64,000 nt of DNA from positions 3,782,001 to 3,846,000 of the forward strand of contig OY744468.1 in NCBI GenBank assembly GCA_963556145.1. Direction: 5' to 3'. The position numbers were made by a program, and so were the translations under genes. Below the pieces are notes generated by a model. The model saw only the letters and a program-made list of their open reading frames with translations. It searched no databases and was not told where the DNA came from. Shown here piece by piece: positions 24,060 to 35,578 of the stretch (position 1 is its first letter; the number at the start of each line of letters is the position of its first letter). Source of the DNA: Hygrocybe punicea (Eukaryota; Basidiomycota; Agaricomycetes; Agaricales; Hygrophoraceae).

Positions 24060-24990
24060 CTGCTGCTGCCATCACCGTTGATGCTGCTGCTACCGTTGCC
24101 ACCACTGCTGCCATTGCCGCCACTGCTGCCACTGCCACTGTTGCTGCCACTAGCTGCCACCGCTGCCATTGCTGCAATTGTGCCTGCTGCTGTTTCCAGT
24201 CCCAGTCCCACTGCTGCCTGTTATGCTGCTACTCTGGTTGCTGTTGCGGCTGCTGCTGCTGCTGCTCCGGTTGCTGCTGCATTTTCCCCTGCCAAACCCA
24301 TTGCTGGTGGGTTCCGTTGCTGCTGCCCATACCGTTCGCGTTGGCAGTGCTGTGGCCAGCGCAGTTACAGCTAAAGGTTATTAGTCGTGCATGAAATAAG
24401 CAAAAAAAAAAGGAAGACTTACCATTGCTCTCATCATTCCCATCCTGTTTCTGTTGACATTCCTGTTCCCACTGGTCCCGCTGCCAGTTACGCTGCTGCT
24501 GCCATTCACGGTCCTGGTCCCGCTGCTGCCTCACCATCTTTGTTGCTGTCCTCATTGTTGTCATTGCCGTCCACGCTGTTGTCATTGCCATCCACGCTGT
24601 TGTCATTGCCATCCATGCTGTTATCATTGCCATCCACGCTGTTGTTGTTGCCGCCCACACTGTCATCGTCATTTGTGTGCTTGCTGTCATTGTTGCCGTC
24701 CCCATTGCCATCCCCATTATCGTTGTTGCCGTCCCCGCTGTCATTGTTGCCATCCCCATGGTCGTCATTCTGGTACCTGTGGTCGCCGTCCATTCTGTCA
24801 TCGTTCATTTGCGGTCTCCGTTCTCGTCATTCCGGTCCTCATTCTGGACCTTGTTGTTGCCGTTCCTGGACCCATCACGTTCATGGTCATCGTCCGTGTC
24901 GTTCTGTTATGGGGGTCGCGTCGTTGGCTTCTGTCCTGGTGTTGCTGTTGGTGTGACAGTTGTCGCAGTCATCTGATGTGACATTGCTGG
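24060..24990 (-). repeat. Triplet-repeat low-complexity tract, element B left arm
   Basis: GCTGCT/GCTGCC-type repeats on the plus strand, then gtcattgttgccgtcc-type repeats. On the minus strand these read as Gln/Arg/Ser/Gly-rich, then Asp/Asn/Gly-rich text. A GT-AG intron with branch-like gactaata lies at about 24372-24411 and matches the intron at the same place in element C. All frames stay open for hundreds of bases because of composition, so frame choice cannot be trusted. Confidence 0.55.
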
Positions 24991-25099
24991 AAAAGACCTA
25001 AAAACCATGTGGAATTAGTTAGTAGAGTAAACAAAAGAAACATAAAATGAAAACTTAGTGTGCTTTCTTCTACACCTTTTGCCCATCGAAGTCGAGATG

Positions 25100-25960
25100 A
25101 AGAGTGACGTGGCTTGAACACGCGCGAGAATTTCAACCGGCATTTGCCGATTGCCTAAATGGGGCCGAATTGCCATATTGGTACAGGTGGCTGGATTTTC
25201 TTAATGCTATTACATGCTGTATAACAGCTCAATGGCCAGGGCAAGGCCCTGCAGGGATGTAGGTATTCCATACCCACAAGTAGGGCAATTTTTGAATTTT
25301 ATTTGATCCTACAGAGGGAGCTATTCACAATTTATTTGAGCCCTCTGCCAAGATTGGACCCTTAAACACCCAACTTTGCGAGTACTCATCTAGAAAATCT
25401 AAAATTAATTCTAGCAATACTAGGTGAAGCATACATCATTGTCACAATAAGTGCCTGGCACTTAATACTCCAGGAAATGTGTTGTAGCCAACAAATGGTA
25501 AAGCTGTGAGTACATGACTTTGAATCCAAATAACAGGACTTTTTGATTGGCCAACAATGCGAAGTTCCAAACAAATGTTGGCTACAACACATTTTCTGGA
25601 GTACTAAGTGCCAGGCACTTATTGTGACAATGATATATGCTTCACCCAGTATTGCTAGAATTAATTTTAGATTTTCTAGAGGAGTACTTGCAAAGTTAGG
25701 TGTTTAAGGGTCTGGTTTTGGCAGAGGAATAGAATGCTTTGTAAATATCTCCCCATGTAAAACCAAATAAAATACAAGAATTCATTTCAGGGTAGGTATA
25801 TTATATTTACATCTCTCCAGGGTTTTTCCCTGGCCATTGAGGTGTTAAACAGCATGTAATAGCATTAAGAAAATCCAGCCACCTGTACCAATATGGCAAT
25901 TCAGCCCCATTTGGGAACTCAGCAAATGCCAGTTGAAATTCTCACGTGAGTTCAAGCCAC
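25100..25960. repeat. Central palindrome of element B
   Basis: The block running from cgcgagaatttcaacc (25123) to acaaatggtaaagctg is mirrored by the block ending ttgaaattctcacgtgag (25950), around a loop near 25500-25570. In element C the same point in the arm leads on into satellite and then to the MULE gene. So element B looks like a version that lost its central gene. Confidence 0.75.
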
Positions 25961-26127
25961 GTCACCCTTTCTCTTGACTTCAACAGGCAAATGGTGTACA
26001 AGAACACCATGCTAAGTTTTCATTTTAAGGTTCTTTTTTTACTCTTCTAACTAATTTCACGCCATTTTTAGGTGTTTTTTGGCAATGTCACATCACACGA
26101 CGACCAAAACTGCCACAGCAACAGCAA

Positions 26128-27030
26128 TAGGGTGTAGCATGGGTGACCCGCGGGTCCCTAAGCCCGACACCGTACCCGTACCCGCAGACACCGTACCCAT
26201 CACGGGTACGGGTCTGCATTACCCGCTATCGGACGTGGGTATAGCGGTTACCCGGGTCACCGTGCGGGTACCATGAACCCGAGCGCTACTGTGAGCGCGT
26301 TACTGGGCAAGCCATGGTCCCAACACCTCGCTCGGGCCAGACACACGTCAATTGACATGTCTGTCACCCTAGCGAGGTATGGGGTGGGGACTCAGATGAG
26401 TCGTCCGCCGTTCCTGGTGCCCTTGGTGCTGGATACCTCGCGAACAATGCCTACGCGTCAGTTGACGCATCAGGCCGTGTTCACGAGGTGGCTGGTGGCA
26501 AGGTCGTCGTTGTCAGTGCCGGATACTTCACGAATGACATCTACGCGTCAGTCGACGCGTCAGTGCTCATTCGCGAAGTGATATGGCCGGTGGCGGAACG
26601 TGGGCTACACCCACGTTCCCTTTGTCGTCGTTGGGCCTTTCATGTTTGCGAGGGGATGGCTAAGTTAGTAGACGCGATGGTTTAGATATGGGGCACGTAC
26701 CTGGGGCCGGTAGGTGGGCGCACCACCCTCCCGGCCTCGCTCTCCATTGTTGTTCTTGCCAGTGCTGTGTGAGTGGTGATGTGGGAGTGGTTGTTTGTGG
26801 TCCTTGAAGATGTGTTGGTACATTGCCTAAGTCAAAAAATAAGTCAATAAATGTTGAATAGTTGAATAAAAACATACCGAAAGGGTCTCTTGAAGACCCG
26901 TCGAAACCCGTCAAACCCGTGGTGCGGGTTCACGGTGGCACACGGGTTGCCTAATTTGGACACCGTACCCGTACCCGAGCAACCTGCAGCCCGAAAACCG
27001 CGGGTTTACCCGAACCCGTGCTATACCCTA
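26128..27030. mobile_element. Non-autonomous hAT-type element, 903 bp
   Basis: The ends are tagggtgtagcatggg and the complement of cccgtgctataccta-like sequence (tagggtatagcacggg), fitting the TAGGG-type ends of hAT elements. An 8-bp direct repeat AACAGCAA flanks it (26120-26127 and 27031-27038). The uninterrupted site is visible in element C near 59104-59122 (caacagcaatgccaggac), which confirms the insertion point. The interior is rich in acccgt hexamers and has no transposase. Confidence 0.85.
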
Positions 27031-27049
27031 AACAGCAATGCCAGTACAA

Positions 27050-28310
27050 CGCAATGCCCATAACAGAATGGCATGGACAGCAACCGCAAAAGTGACAGGT
27101 CCGGGGAATGGCCAGGTCGAATGAGGCCCAGCACAACAACAATGGCAACGGCAACAACAACATGGACCAGCAATGGCAGAGGGGACGGGAACCACAAAAC
27201 GGGAATGGGAACCACAACAATGGGGACTGCAACAACGAGAACGGGGACCGCAACAATGAGAATGGTGACTGCAACAATGAGAACGGAGATGGCAAGAATG
27301 ATGACAGGGATGGGAACACTGATGATGGGGACCAGACGCTGCAAACGGGGAAGATGACAACAACAGGAATGGGAATGAGACTGGGAACTATGACAACAGG
27401 AAGACGACAATGGGCAGGGGGAACGAAGACGAGGATGGCAAGGAGGACAGGCACGGGAATGGAAACAGGGACAACGGAAGACGGAAATGAGGACAACTGG
27501 GATGGGGGGACAAGGACCACGAAGCCAGGAAAACAAGGACGACTGCAACGGGGATGACGAAGATGGAAACAGCGAGAACGGGATGGCAATGACAACATGA
27601 ATTGGAACGGGGCCAACTGCTGTGTGCCACCACACGGGGACTAGGAGGAGGACGGGGACGACAAGCATGGGGATAACAAGCACTGGGATGGCAAGGACAG
27701 GGATGACAAGGGCAAGGACGATAAGTACAAAGGGGACAAGGGTAAGGGCAAGGGCAAGGGCGGCAGGGGCAAGGATGATAGGGGACAAGGATGACGAGGA
27801 TGAGGATGACGAGGATGACAGCGAGTACGGGTATGGGGATGGGGGCAACGAATGATGGACAATGAAGACAGCGAGGACAGCGAGGATGAGGACGGGGAGG
27901 AAGTAGATGGTCCAAAGTCACCTCGCGACCACACACCTTCACGTCAATTGACGTGTGTGGGGCGTTCGTGAGGTTACCAGGGATGAATTGACAGCTGAGA
28001 AAAAAAATGGGGAACAACGGCAGCAATGGCAGCAGCAGCAGCAACAAACCCCCCCCCATGGCAGTGGCAGTGGCAATGGCAGAAGCAATGGCAACGGCAG
28101 CTGCAGCAGCGGACCTGGAATGGCAGCAGCAGCAGGGTTGGGAATGACAGTGGCAGCGGGACCAGGACTGAGAATGGCAGCAACAGCGGGGATGGGAATG
28201 ACAACGATGAGAACAGGGACAGCAACAGCAGCAACAGGAGCAGCAGCAGCAGCAGCAACGTAAGTGGGACCGGGGCTGGGAACAGTAGCAGCAGCAATGG
28301 AACAGGTGAG
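27050..28310 (+). repeat. Low-complexity tract, element B right arm
   Basis: Counterpart of 24060-24990 in the opposite orientation: gggaacg/ggcaac repeats (Asp/Asn/Gly/Thr-rich when read forward), then agcagcagc repeats. It is longer and more diverged than the left copy. No single frame is supported. Confidence 0.5.
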
Positions 28311-28934
28311 GGCTGGAGGACAAGTTACAAGTGATATGAGATGAGGTTGGGGAATCCCCCCACCATCCTTATTTTATTTTGTATCTACGTAGAATACATA
28401 AATGACTTGCCACTTACCTGGCCTGAAGGCTGAACGTCAGAACGTGTGTATCACATGACGATGAACAAAGTGTGTCTATGCGTGACATGTCACATGTGTG
28501 TGATGTCACATCATGCTGGGCGCCCAGCGGTGTCACATTCCATATTGTGACACATGTGTGACATAGGCGTCAGGTCACATGAACAAATAACTACAAGCCC
28601 ATCAAACGTGGTTGAAATATTCTTCTTACCTCACTACCACCACTGCCACCTTTGATAACACAACAGGATCTTTGGTTGTTGTACCGGGCAACAACCAGAG
28701 ATTCTGGAGTGTTATTGGCATGACTGGTATATGATTTCATTTGGATTTGCTGTTTAGTTCATGGGCTACTCTATTTGTTGTTGCTTTTTTCGCAGTCACG
28801 TATTGTCTTTGTCATGTTTGCATTCAGAGAAGGGATTTCTGTTAGCTGATTACTAACAATACTCTGTTCAAGGATTACTTTTTAGTGAATATTGTGGTAT
28901 CTCTGCATGCCCCTGTATGTTGCACTCTCCCACA

Positions 28935-29157
28935 CATTCCTTAGGACTCCTCAAGGACTCCTCAAGGACTCCTCACGACCCAAGGAGTCCTTAAGGACTC
29001 CTCAAAAATCAAGGACTCCTCAAGGACTCCTCAAGGAGTTTTCAAGGACTATACTCCTGGACTTTCCCAAGGACTCCCCAAGGACTTTCTTAGGACTTCC
29101 TTAGGACTTCCTGAGGACTTCCTTAGGACTTCCTGAGGGCTTCCTTAGGACTCCTCA
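28935..29157. repeat. 11-bp subterminal repeat array, left end of KDZ element
   Basis: Repeats of aggactcctca with variants (aggacttcctt) and a few inverted copies. Clustered subterminal repeats of this kind are typical transposase-binding sites. The right end has the partner array at 34700-35050, with units in both orientations. Confidence 0.8.
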
Positions 29158-29162
29158 GATTT

Positions 29163-29530
29163 TAGTGTTGCCATAACTATAGCCGATGTTTTTTGAAAAA
29201 TTGCCTTTTTAGGCTAGTAAAATTAGCTAAAATTATGAAAATATTTGATGAGATGGGCAAAGCCAAAAGCTGAGGAGTCACTTAAGGGTGCTAAGAATTC
29301 AGAGTTCCATCTTCAGAGTTATTCATAAATAGCTGTTAGCTACAGTTCAACAGCTATTCATGAATAACTCTGAAGATGGAGCCCAAAATTCTTAGCACCC
29401 TTAAGTGACCCCTCAGGCCTCAGCTTTTGGCTTTGCCCATCTCATCAAATATTTTCATAATTTTAGCTAATTTTACTAGCCTAAAAAGGCAATTTTTCAA
29501 AAAACATCAGCTATAGTTGTGGCAACACTA
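29163..29530. mobile_element. Fold-back element (hairpin MITE-like), 368 bp
   Basis: Almost the whole stretch is an inverted repeat: it begins tagtgttgccataactatag and ends with ctatagttgtggcaacacta, and the arms meet near 29345. The TAGTGTTG ends resemble hAT-type termini. I could not find a convincing target duplication. It sits between the 11-mer array and the KDZ gene. Confidence 0.7.
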
Positions 29531-29689
29531 TGGACCTCGGTATATAACCTATTCCCAGTAACCATCTTGCAAACCCCCCTGACAACTCCTACTATTTAGA
29601 ACTGGAAAATGTAAATTCATATTCAATATAATACAGCAGTCAACATTTTGCCAAATTTCCATCAGTTTATTTGTACAAGCCAATCCTGG

Positions 29690-32037
29690 TCAGTCTTCTC
29701 TGTCAATTTCAATCTCTGCCTCATCTTCCTCTTCCTCTTCCTCTTCCTCTTCTTCATCTCCATCCATTCCTCCTTGCTTTCTTTTCTCCCTTTCCTTCTG
29801 CTTTTCCATGGTCTTCTGACTGTGTAAGAAGAGCATAGTATGTAAGAACCAGTTGAAATTGTTAATAGTCATTCTGTTAAGAATTGACTCAAAGCCACCC
29901 AACCAAGCATTTAACTGTTCACATGCCTTTAAATTATACATCAGATGAGAAACATTTTCATAACATAAACATCACTTACTTGAGTGTTGAAAGCACGTTT
30001 ATAATGCTCCACTCCATTTCTGTCCCTCTCCACAATAACCAGATTTGGAGCTGAACCATTAAGAGGTGCTGGATTACACCATTTGCAGCATAGGTAGTCT
30101 TGAACTCTGTGGTTGATGTAGTGATAAGAGTCCACTATAAAACGAGAAGTCTGACTCCAAATCTCCCATCTTCCACTGGCCACACAAGTCCGCAAAAGCT
30201 TGCATGCCTTGTCAATACAGATATAATCTGGTCTTGATTCCGTGGTTGGATACACTTTCTCCAAGAAATTCAAGATGTTTGTAGGGGACTCAGCTTTGTA
30301 AAACTTGTCCCAGGCAATGACCACTCCACATGGGGCACAGATTGTTTCTACACAGTAAAAGCGAGGTGCCACAAAGTAGTTGTTTCGTTGTGGTGTAACA
30401 GGTGCATCTTCATCGTGAGGCTGAACATCTTGCTGTCCTCCAGGTAGCCAATCAAGCCTCTCCTCCTCTCTCCTCCTCAGCATTCTACGGATTCCCAACA
30501 GAGATTGGCGGCCATGCCTCACAACATGAGAATACCAAACTCCCTGATGTTCTAGACATGCTTGAGTTCTGTTCTGTTTGGGATTATTGCAATTCTTCAC
30601 CCAGCATAAATGTCCTCGTGCTTCCTCATGTTGTGCACAGAAAACCCCATTACGTGCATTGGCCAGTCCTTGAGTGCAGTCTTCATATGCACAGTGCTGA
30701 GGGCCCATCACAATTCCATCCAAGACAACCATCTTAACCACATCCTCATTATCCACCTCCATTACATCTTCTTCATCTCTCCTCATGAGTGCAGCCTCAG
30801 CATGTGCTCTTGCCTGTGCTACATCTTCCTGAGCTCGAGCCGCATCATCTGGGTTGTCAGGGAGAGGAACCTCTCTGTTCTCATCAATCCCAAGTACTGC
30901 TGCAGGATCATCTGCAGTGATAAGATCAGCAACCTCTTTGAAAGGCTGGGTACACTCTGCACAAGAATGATCTCTTGCCCCTTCAATCAATCCTTCTTGG
31001 CCCAGATAGGTGAATGCCAGCCCAGTAAGGTCATTAATGCCAACTCTGTCAGGATACTCCAAAGACTCTCCTGAGGCAGAAGCGACTCTCCTTATGGACT
31101 CTTGCACAAAAGCCTGCCAAACCTGGCGTCTCGAGATTTTGTTGCAATTGATAGTCTGGGTGTTCCAGAAGCTGTCATTCCAAAACTGCACAAATGCAGC
31201 TGTAGAGGCATGAAAGCTGTATACCCCATTCAGGATGGCACCAGAGAATATGCGATCTACCCAGAGTTTTTGTCCAATTTTGAGATACTTTGCAGAGTTG
31301 AGATAGGTGTTGCCAGTAGCAATAGGTCTCACTGCCTGAGTTTTCCCCACTCCATGCTCATGGTCCACATGGTATAATGTCTTGCAAGACTTGCACTCGC
31401 CAATGAGGACCATTACATTCTCATAGAAGATGGTTCCTTTCACCAATGTCACTCTTGAAATATCCCTGTCCCAAGATTGTAGGAGAATTCCACGACCATG
31501 GCATGCAGCAGTTTGACACTCCATTGCATCAGAACAAAGGACCAATGCAGGTGAAATCTCTTTCTTTGAGACCTCCTTGAGCTTTCCACAAAATCCCCCT
31601 CTTGAATCATAAGGATCCTGACCCAGGAGTTTTGATAAGGCAATTAATTTGTGTGACAGAGTGTCATTAAGCAATCCTTGGGAAACCCCTTCTGTGTCTG
31701 CAAATAGCAAATCTGCAGTGTCACCCAATTTTTCTTGAAGGGCTCGTGTCAAGGCTTTGATCCAGCTACTAAGAGATTCTCTTTTCTCTCCTTGCAATTG
31801 TGGATGTTGTTGTCGAGCATGCAAGTTGAGCACATCCGGATTGCTGAGAAGTGTAAATAGCATGGTGAGAACAGCGGCAAGAGATATTTCATGACCAAAG
31901 TTTTGCTGGATAAACTTGCTGAAGACTTCAAATGGCAGGTTGGGGAAAGGATCACAAGCTGGAGCAGCCTGAACACCAGGAATACCACCTAGCAACCAAC
32001 ACAGAGCTGACAGATAGTAGATCCATGATATCATCAA
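29690..32037 (-). CDS. KDZ-family transposase, CxC5/CxC6-type, catalytic core
   Basis: A long exon (29980-32037) is joined to a last exon (29690-29926) by a 53-nt intron (gtaagtgatg...tttaaag). The joined text crosses the junction as FNTQ/ACEQLNAWL. The core starts with a hydrophobic N-terminal part. A first cysteine cluster (CSDAMECQTAACHGRG, CKSCKTLYHV) looks like the CxC5-type domain. A second (CAYEDCTQGL, CWVKNCNNP, CLEHQGVW) looks like CxC6. DDE-like acidic motifs follow: YICIDKACKLLR, FIVDSYHYINHR and EQLNAWLGGFE. The tail is Asp/Glu-rich (29700-29760). No stop interrupts it, so it may be active. KDZ enzymes move their elements by a DDE mechanism. Upstream exons (next entry) probably belong to the same gene. 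Confidence 0.85.
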
Positions 32038-32095
32038 TGGCAGCAGCCTATCATTTGGCTTTCATGTTACAATCAGAAAAATATTATTTTTGATA

Positions 32096-34571
32096 CTCAC
32101 AATGAGCGAGTGAGTTTACCACTAGCTGCTCCTTTCTTGCCCCCAGTCACCTCCTTTTTCACAATTTTCTTTTTCTTCTTCGGACTATCAGGATCCGCAA
32201 TCACCTGTGCCTTTCTCTTTCGTTTCCCTCCCCCTCCAGCTTGATGATGAATTGCCAAAGCCAAATCAGCAAAAGAATAAGCCGCCTTCTGAACACCAAA
32301 TGCCTCTAGTCCAGTTGGTGCACCAGATTTACCCTCAAGCCACTGAAATAACTGGGGTCCCGACTGAACCTGATCAAAATATTTGAACTTGCTGTACCAA
32401 ACTGATTTCGAGACAAAAATTTCAATCAGGTCGTCCTTGCTTGGTGATTTTCCAACCCAAGTTCCATCAGCGATCTGGCCTTGGATTTCCTCTCGAACAC
32501 GTGCAAATGCCTGAAAATTTTGGAATGCAAAGTGGAGAGAGAGACTAGCGGGACGTTCAGTTATGGCAGGTTCAAGGTTGAGGAGAGAGATGAGTTCATT
32601 TGTACGATCAGATTTAGCAGCACGAGGGACAGAAGTTGTGACATTTTGAGCTGAAGAAGCAGGGAGGCCAGAACCAGAAGCCGTTGAGATGGTCAGAACA
32701 ACAGGAGGAGTGAGTGGACGTTTAAAATCAGTCTATGTCACGCAGGCATGAGACTTGTCCAAATAATTGAGTACAAGACACTTATGGCAAGTAACATAAG
32801 AGTTGGAACATCTCCAGAGCGATCCCACTTGACCAGCTGTGATTTCTCAAGCACCCTGTCATAGCGACCAAAAAGAGACCAGGTATTTCCTGCACGAACA
32901 AAAATTCAGGCATCTATATTTCTTAATCATTAACAGGAAACAATAATCCATATTCAGAACTCACTTCGGATGGGGGAATAACCCTCCGCAACCTTTCGGA
33001 GAACACCAGGCAATTGTTCACCAGCGACACAATCCAGGGACATGGTGGGTTCTTCACAAATATCTCGCGTCTCAAAAAGCAGGACATTTCCCATCTTGGA
33101 AATTGGCAGGCCATGATCCATTTCATCATCTACAGGAAAGGCTCAGTAATAATAATGATAATTTTTGAAAAACTTACCGGAGTCAGCCCAGTTGAAATGT
33201 CTGCCAACTGCCTTACCACGAATCGTAGCACCAGTCATACGAGAAGATCCATGCATCAACTGATCAGCCAGAGGTGTCAGAGAGTACGGTTACAGATTCA
33301 ATGAATGGCGTGGAGAGCCTTGGGGCATAACAACCACGTCATCAAGGCCAATCTCATCATATGGATCACGGTGGGAGTGGGGCTTGCGACGCTGGCCCTT
33401 GCGGACCGTGCCGTCGTTGTTCCATTCGCGGTCCTCGTTCTCGCCCTCACGGTCCTCGTTCTCCTCACGGTCCTCGTTCTCCTCGAGGGCCCCAATCCCG
33501 TTGCGGTCCTCGATCCAGTCGCCGATCCTGTCGTGGTCCTCGATCCGGTCGCTGATCCTGTCGTGGTCCTCGATCCGGTCGCCGATCCTGTCGTGGTCCT
33601 CGATCCGGTCGCCGATCCCGTCATGGTCCTCGATCCCGTTGCGGTCCTTGATCCTGTTGCGGTCCTCGATCCCATCGCGGTCCTCGATCCCATCATGGTC
33701 CTCGATCCTGTCGCGGTCCTCGATCCCGTCGTGGTCCTCGATCCCCTCACGGCCCTCGAACTCCTCGATCCCCTCGAACTCCTCGAACTCCTCGCCATCC
33801 TCGTTCTTGCCCTCACAGTCCTCGAACTCCTCACGGTCCTCACAGTCGCTCCCCTTTTGGTCCTCGTTCGCCTCTAACTCCTCGCGAACCTCATTGTCCT
33901 TGTTCTGGTCATCATCACTCTCATCACTGCTCTTGCCGTTGTCTCCTTCCTCATCCGTTCCTGCCTCGTCTCCCTTGCCACGATTTGCTGTGGATGTGGT
34001 TACACGCACACGGCGTGATTTAGGGAGGGCCGGTTTCATGAGCAGCAAGGTGGGGGCGACTCCTTGAGAACGCCGGGGTGGGGCTACAGTCAGCCCACTA
34101 GACTCGAGGGTTCTTTCAACGCTGTCAACACAATTAATCATGTAGTTAAATAAACTAAGTGAAAATATGTTCTTATGGGGTCATCTTGGTGGGAGGACCT
34201 GTCTTATCAGCAGTGGCATCCTCTCGCAGCCGTTGGACAGAGGTTTTACTGATGGAAAAATGTTAATGGACGGTAGAACGGATAACGGTCACTGCGCACC
34301 TTTTTGCCTTCGATCTCTTAGAAGCCCGTCCGACACTACGGGTGACCTTGCGACGAGTATCGGTGTCAGACTGGTAGCTATTGTCCTCATGAATGGGGGA
34401 CTCGAACGAGTCGCCTTGAGTTTTCTTGCTTTTGTTGGCTTGTTGGGTTTGGACGTGGCCACGTGCATTGTTGTTGGTGGCAAGGCGGATGGCCCCGCTG
34501 CGTGTCGTACGTGGGGGCGAGTTTTGATCAGCGTTGTTGGTTGGCATTACGTGGGTGGTCTGTTTCTTCAA
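32096..34571 (-). CDS. Probable N-terminal exons of the KDZ transposase gene
   Basis: Read right to left from a Met at 34571: a basic Ser/Thr-rich exon ending SKRSKAKR, then an acidic exon (34110-33300). The acidic exon has an in-frame 30-bp tandem repeat (unit DHDRIGDRIE, about 33520-33640) and the basic end RKGQRRKPHS. Next come exons with MTGATIRGKAVGRHFNWADS and ISKMGNVLLFETR. Then follows a segment containing GNTWSLFGRYDRVLEKSQLV, then an exon (about 32720-32096) with a PSKDDLIEIFVSKSVWYSKF segment. It ends in the basic run SPKKKKKIVKKE, directly before the catalytic exon. Splice sites (gtgagt, gtaagt) fit at several joints, but I could not confirm one continuous frame throughout. It could be a separate accessory gene of the element. 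Confidence 0.5.
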
Positions 34572-34699
34572 CGTCTTGTCTCTTCTTCAAGTTGCCAGCG
34601 GCGTCAGCATCAGTGTTGGCATTGTTTGTTGAATATCACGTGATGTGATGACAAATCAGCCAAATCTCATATAAAGGCACGGCCAACACCACCCCTTTT

Positions 34700-35050
34700 G
34701 CCCCAGCCTTTCAAGGAGTCCGCAGGGACTCCTTGGGGAGTCCTCAAGGAGTCCTTACTTCGGACTCCTTGCTTCAGACTCCTCAAGGAGTCCCTGAGGA
34801 GACTGTTGTAGCACTTTATTTTATAAACTCCTTAAGGACTCCCTGGGGAGTCCCTCTCTAAGGACAACTCCCTAAGCTCCTTGAGGACTCCTTGAGGACT
34901 CCTTAGTCACTCCTTGGTCAGGAGTCCTCAGGAGGGCCAAGGAGTCCTGAAGGAAAAAGTTTCTATGGTGAGGAACTCAAGGCCTCCTTGAGGACTCCTT
35001 GCAATTTAGCAGAGGAGTCTTTGAGGAGTCCTTAAGGACTACTAAGGAAT
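34700..35050. repeat. 11-bp subterminal repeat array, right end of KDZ element
   Basis: Dense copies of aaggagtcct and aggactcctt in both orientations, forming many short dyads, between the KDZ gene and the right terminal repeat. Confidence 0.8.
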
Positions 35051-35383
35051 GCGTGGTAGAGTGTGATGTCTTCGCATGCCCGACCATCGGTGGTGGGTCC
35101 TCAGCAATGAGCGCTTGCCACCATGGGTCTTTAATTAGGAATTCAGGGAGGGTGAATCCACCTGAGTTCCTGGCTGGGCAACCTACTTGTAGCAGGCCTG
35201 GTGGCATTGACAAGAATTTATTGGGTAAGTCTCATTTTCATTATTAATCCTTGTATTATTGACATTGCATCAACAGGTGATGTATTTTACTTGTCTCAAT
35301 TTCTTGTATTGTGTTTTGTTTGTATTTTCATGGTTTGTTTGTTATGTGTTCACAAAAATTTTGACATTACTTCTCTTGTCAAT

Positions 35384-35433
35384 CAGTCTTGATCAAGAAG
35401 GAGAAATGCTGCTCCTGCGAGATTGAGACTGAA
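35384..35433. other. Subterminal hairpin of element B, right
   Basis: Imperfect counterpart of 23071-23122 (cagtcttgatcaagaagg ... gattgagactg), 145 bp inside the right tip. It is more decayed than the left copy but stands at the same distance. Confidence 0.65.
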
Positions 35434-35561
35434 TGACTTTTCTTTGCAACTGTATTTTCTTTGTAGTGCTCTTTTTACACTTAAATCTGTTATTTCACAT
35501 TGTTGTACTTTAGTGAATGTAATGTAAATCGCTGGTGGCCATCTGTCAGTATTTATCACTG

Positions 35562-35578
35562 CTAACCCTAACCCTAAG
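35562..35578 (-). repeat. Right telomere-like tip of element B
   Basis: ctaaccctaaccctaag, the inverted counterpart of the left tip. Immediately outside the sequence is unrelated to the left flank. Confidence 0.75.

Larger units (their letters stand above)
28913..35073 (-). mobile_element. KDZ (Kyakuja-Dileera-Zisupton) DNA transposon inserted in element B
   Basis: An 8-bp direct repeat GCATGCCC lies at 28905-28912 and 35074-35081. Just inside are matching inverted ends: cactctcccacacattcctt (from 28923), and the complement of the right end, cactctaccacgcattcctt. Both ends continue into arrays of an AGGACTCCTCA-type 11-mer (28940-29155; 34700-35050). The uninterrupted site is visible in the left arm of B (about 23400-23440) and in element C (about 61030-61075). 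Length is about 6.16 kb. It carries the KDZ transposase gene on the minus strand. An 8-bp target duplication is what Zisupton-type elements are known to make. Confidence 0.8.
22926..35578. mobile_element. Element B: palindromic element with telomere-like tips, interrupted by two later insertions
   Basis: The left tip reads ggttagggttaggggttag (22928-22946). The right tip reads ctaaccctaaccctaag (35562-35578). Left arm 22926-25500 is mirrored by right arm 25570-28912 plus 35074-35578, around a loop of about 75 bp. Both arms share, in order from the tip: a subterminal hairpin, a ccaccaggcc...acaagtaggttgcc block, a block ending ccagaatctctggttgtt, a palindrome with cgcccag-type centre, low-complexity tracts, and a cgcgagaatttcaacc block. 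All these also occur in element C. The right arm carries the hAT-type insertion 26128-27030 and the KDZ transposon 28913-35073. No transposase of its own is visible. No clear target duplication outside the tips was found. Confidence 0.75.

Noticed and set aside
26273..26685. Open frames inside the hAT-type element
   Set aside because: Short, overlapping and without transposase motifs. The element is non-autonomous.
27388..28323. A 311-residue Ser/Cys/Pro-rich minus-strand frame
   Set aside because: It is the antisense of the low-complexity tract in the right arm of element B. Its Cys-rich text comes from CTGCTG repeats.
35562..35578. A real chromosome end at the TTAGGG motif
   Set aside because: Only two units are present, with long non-telomeric sequence on both sides. 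It marks the element tip.
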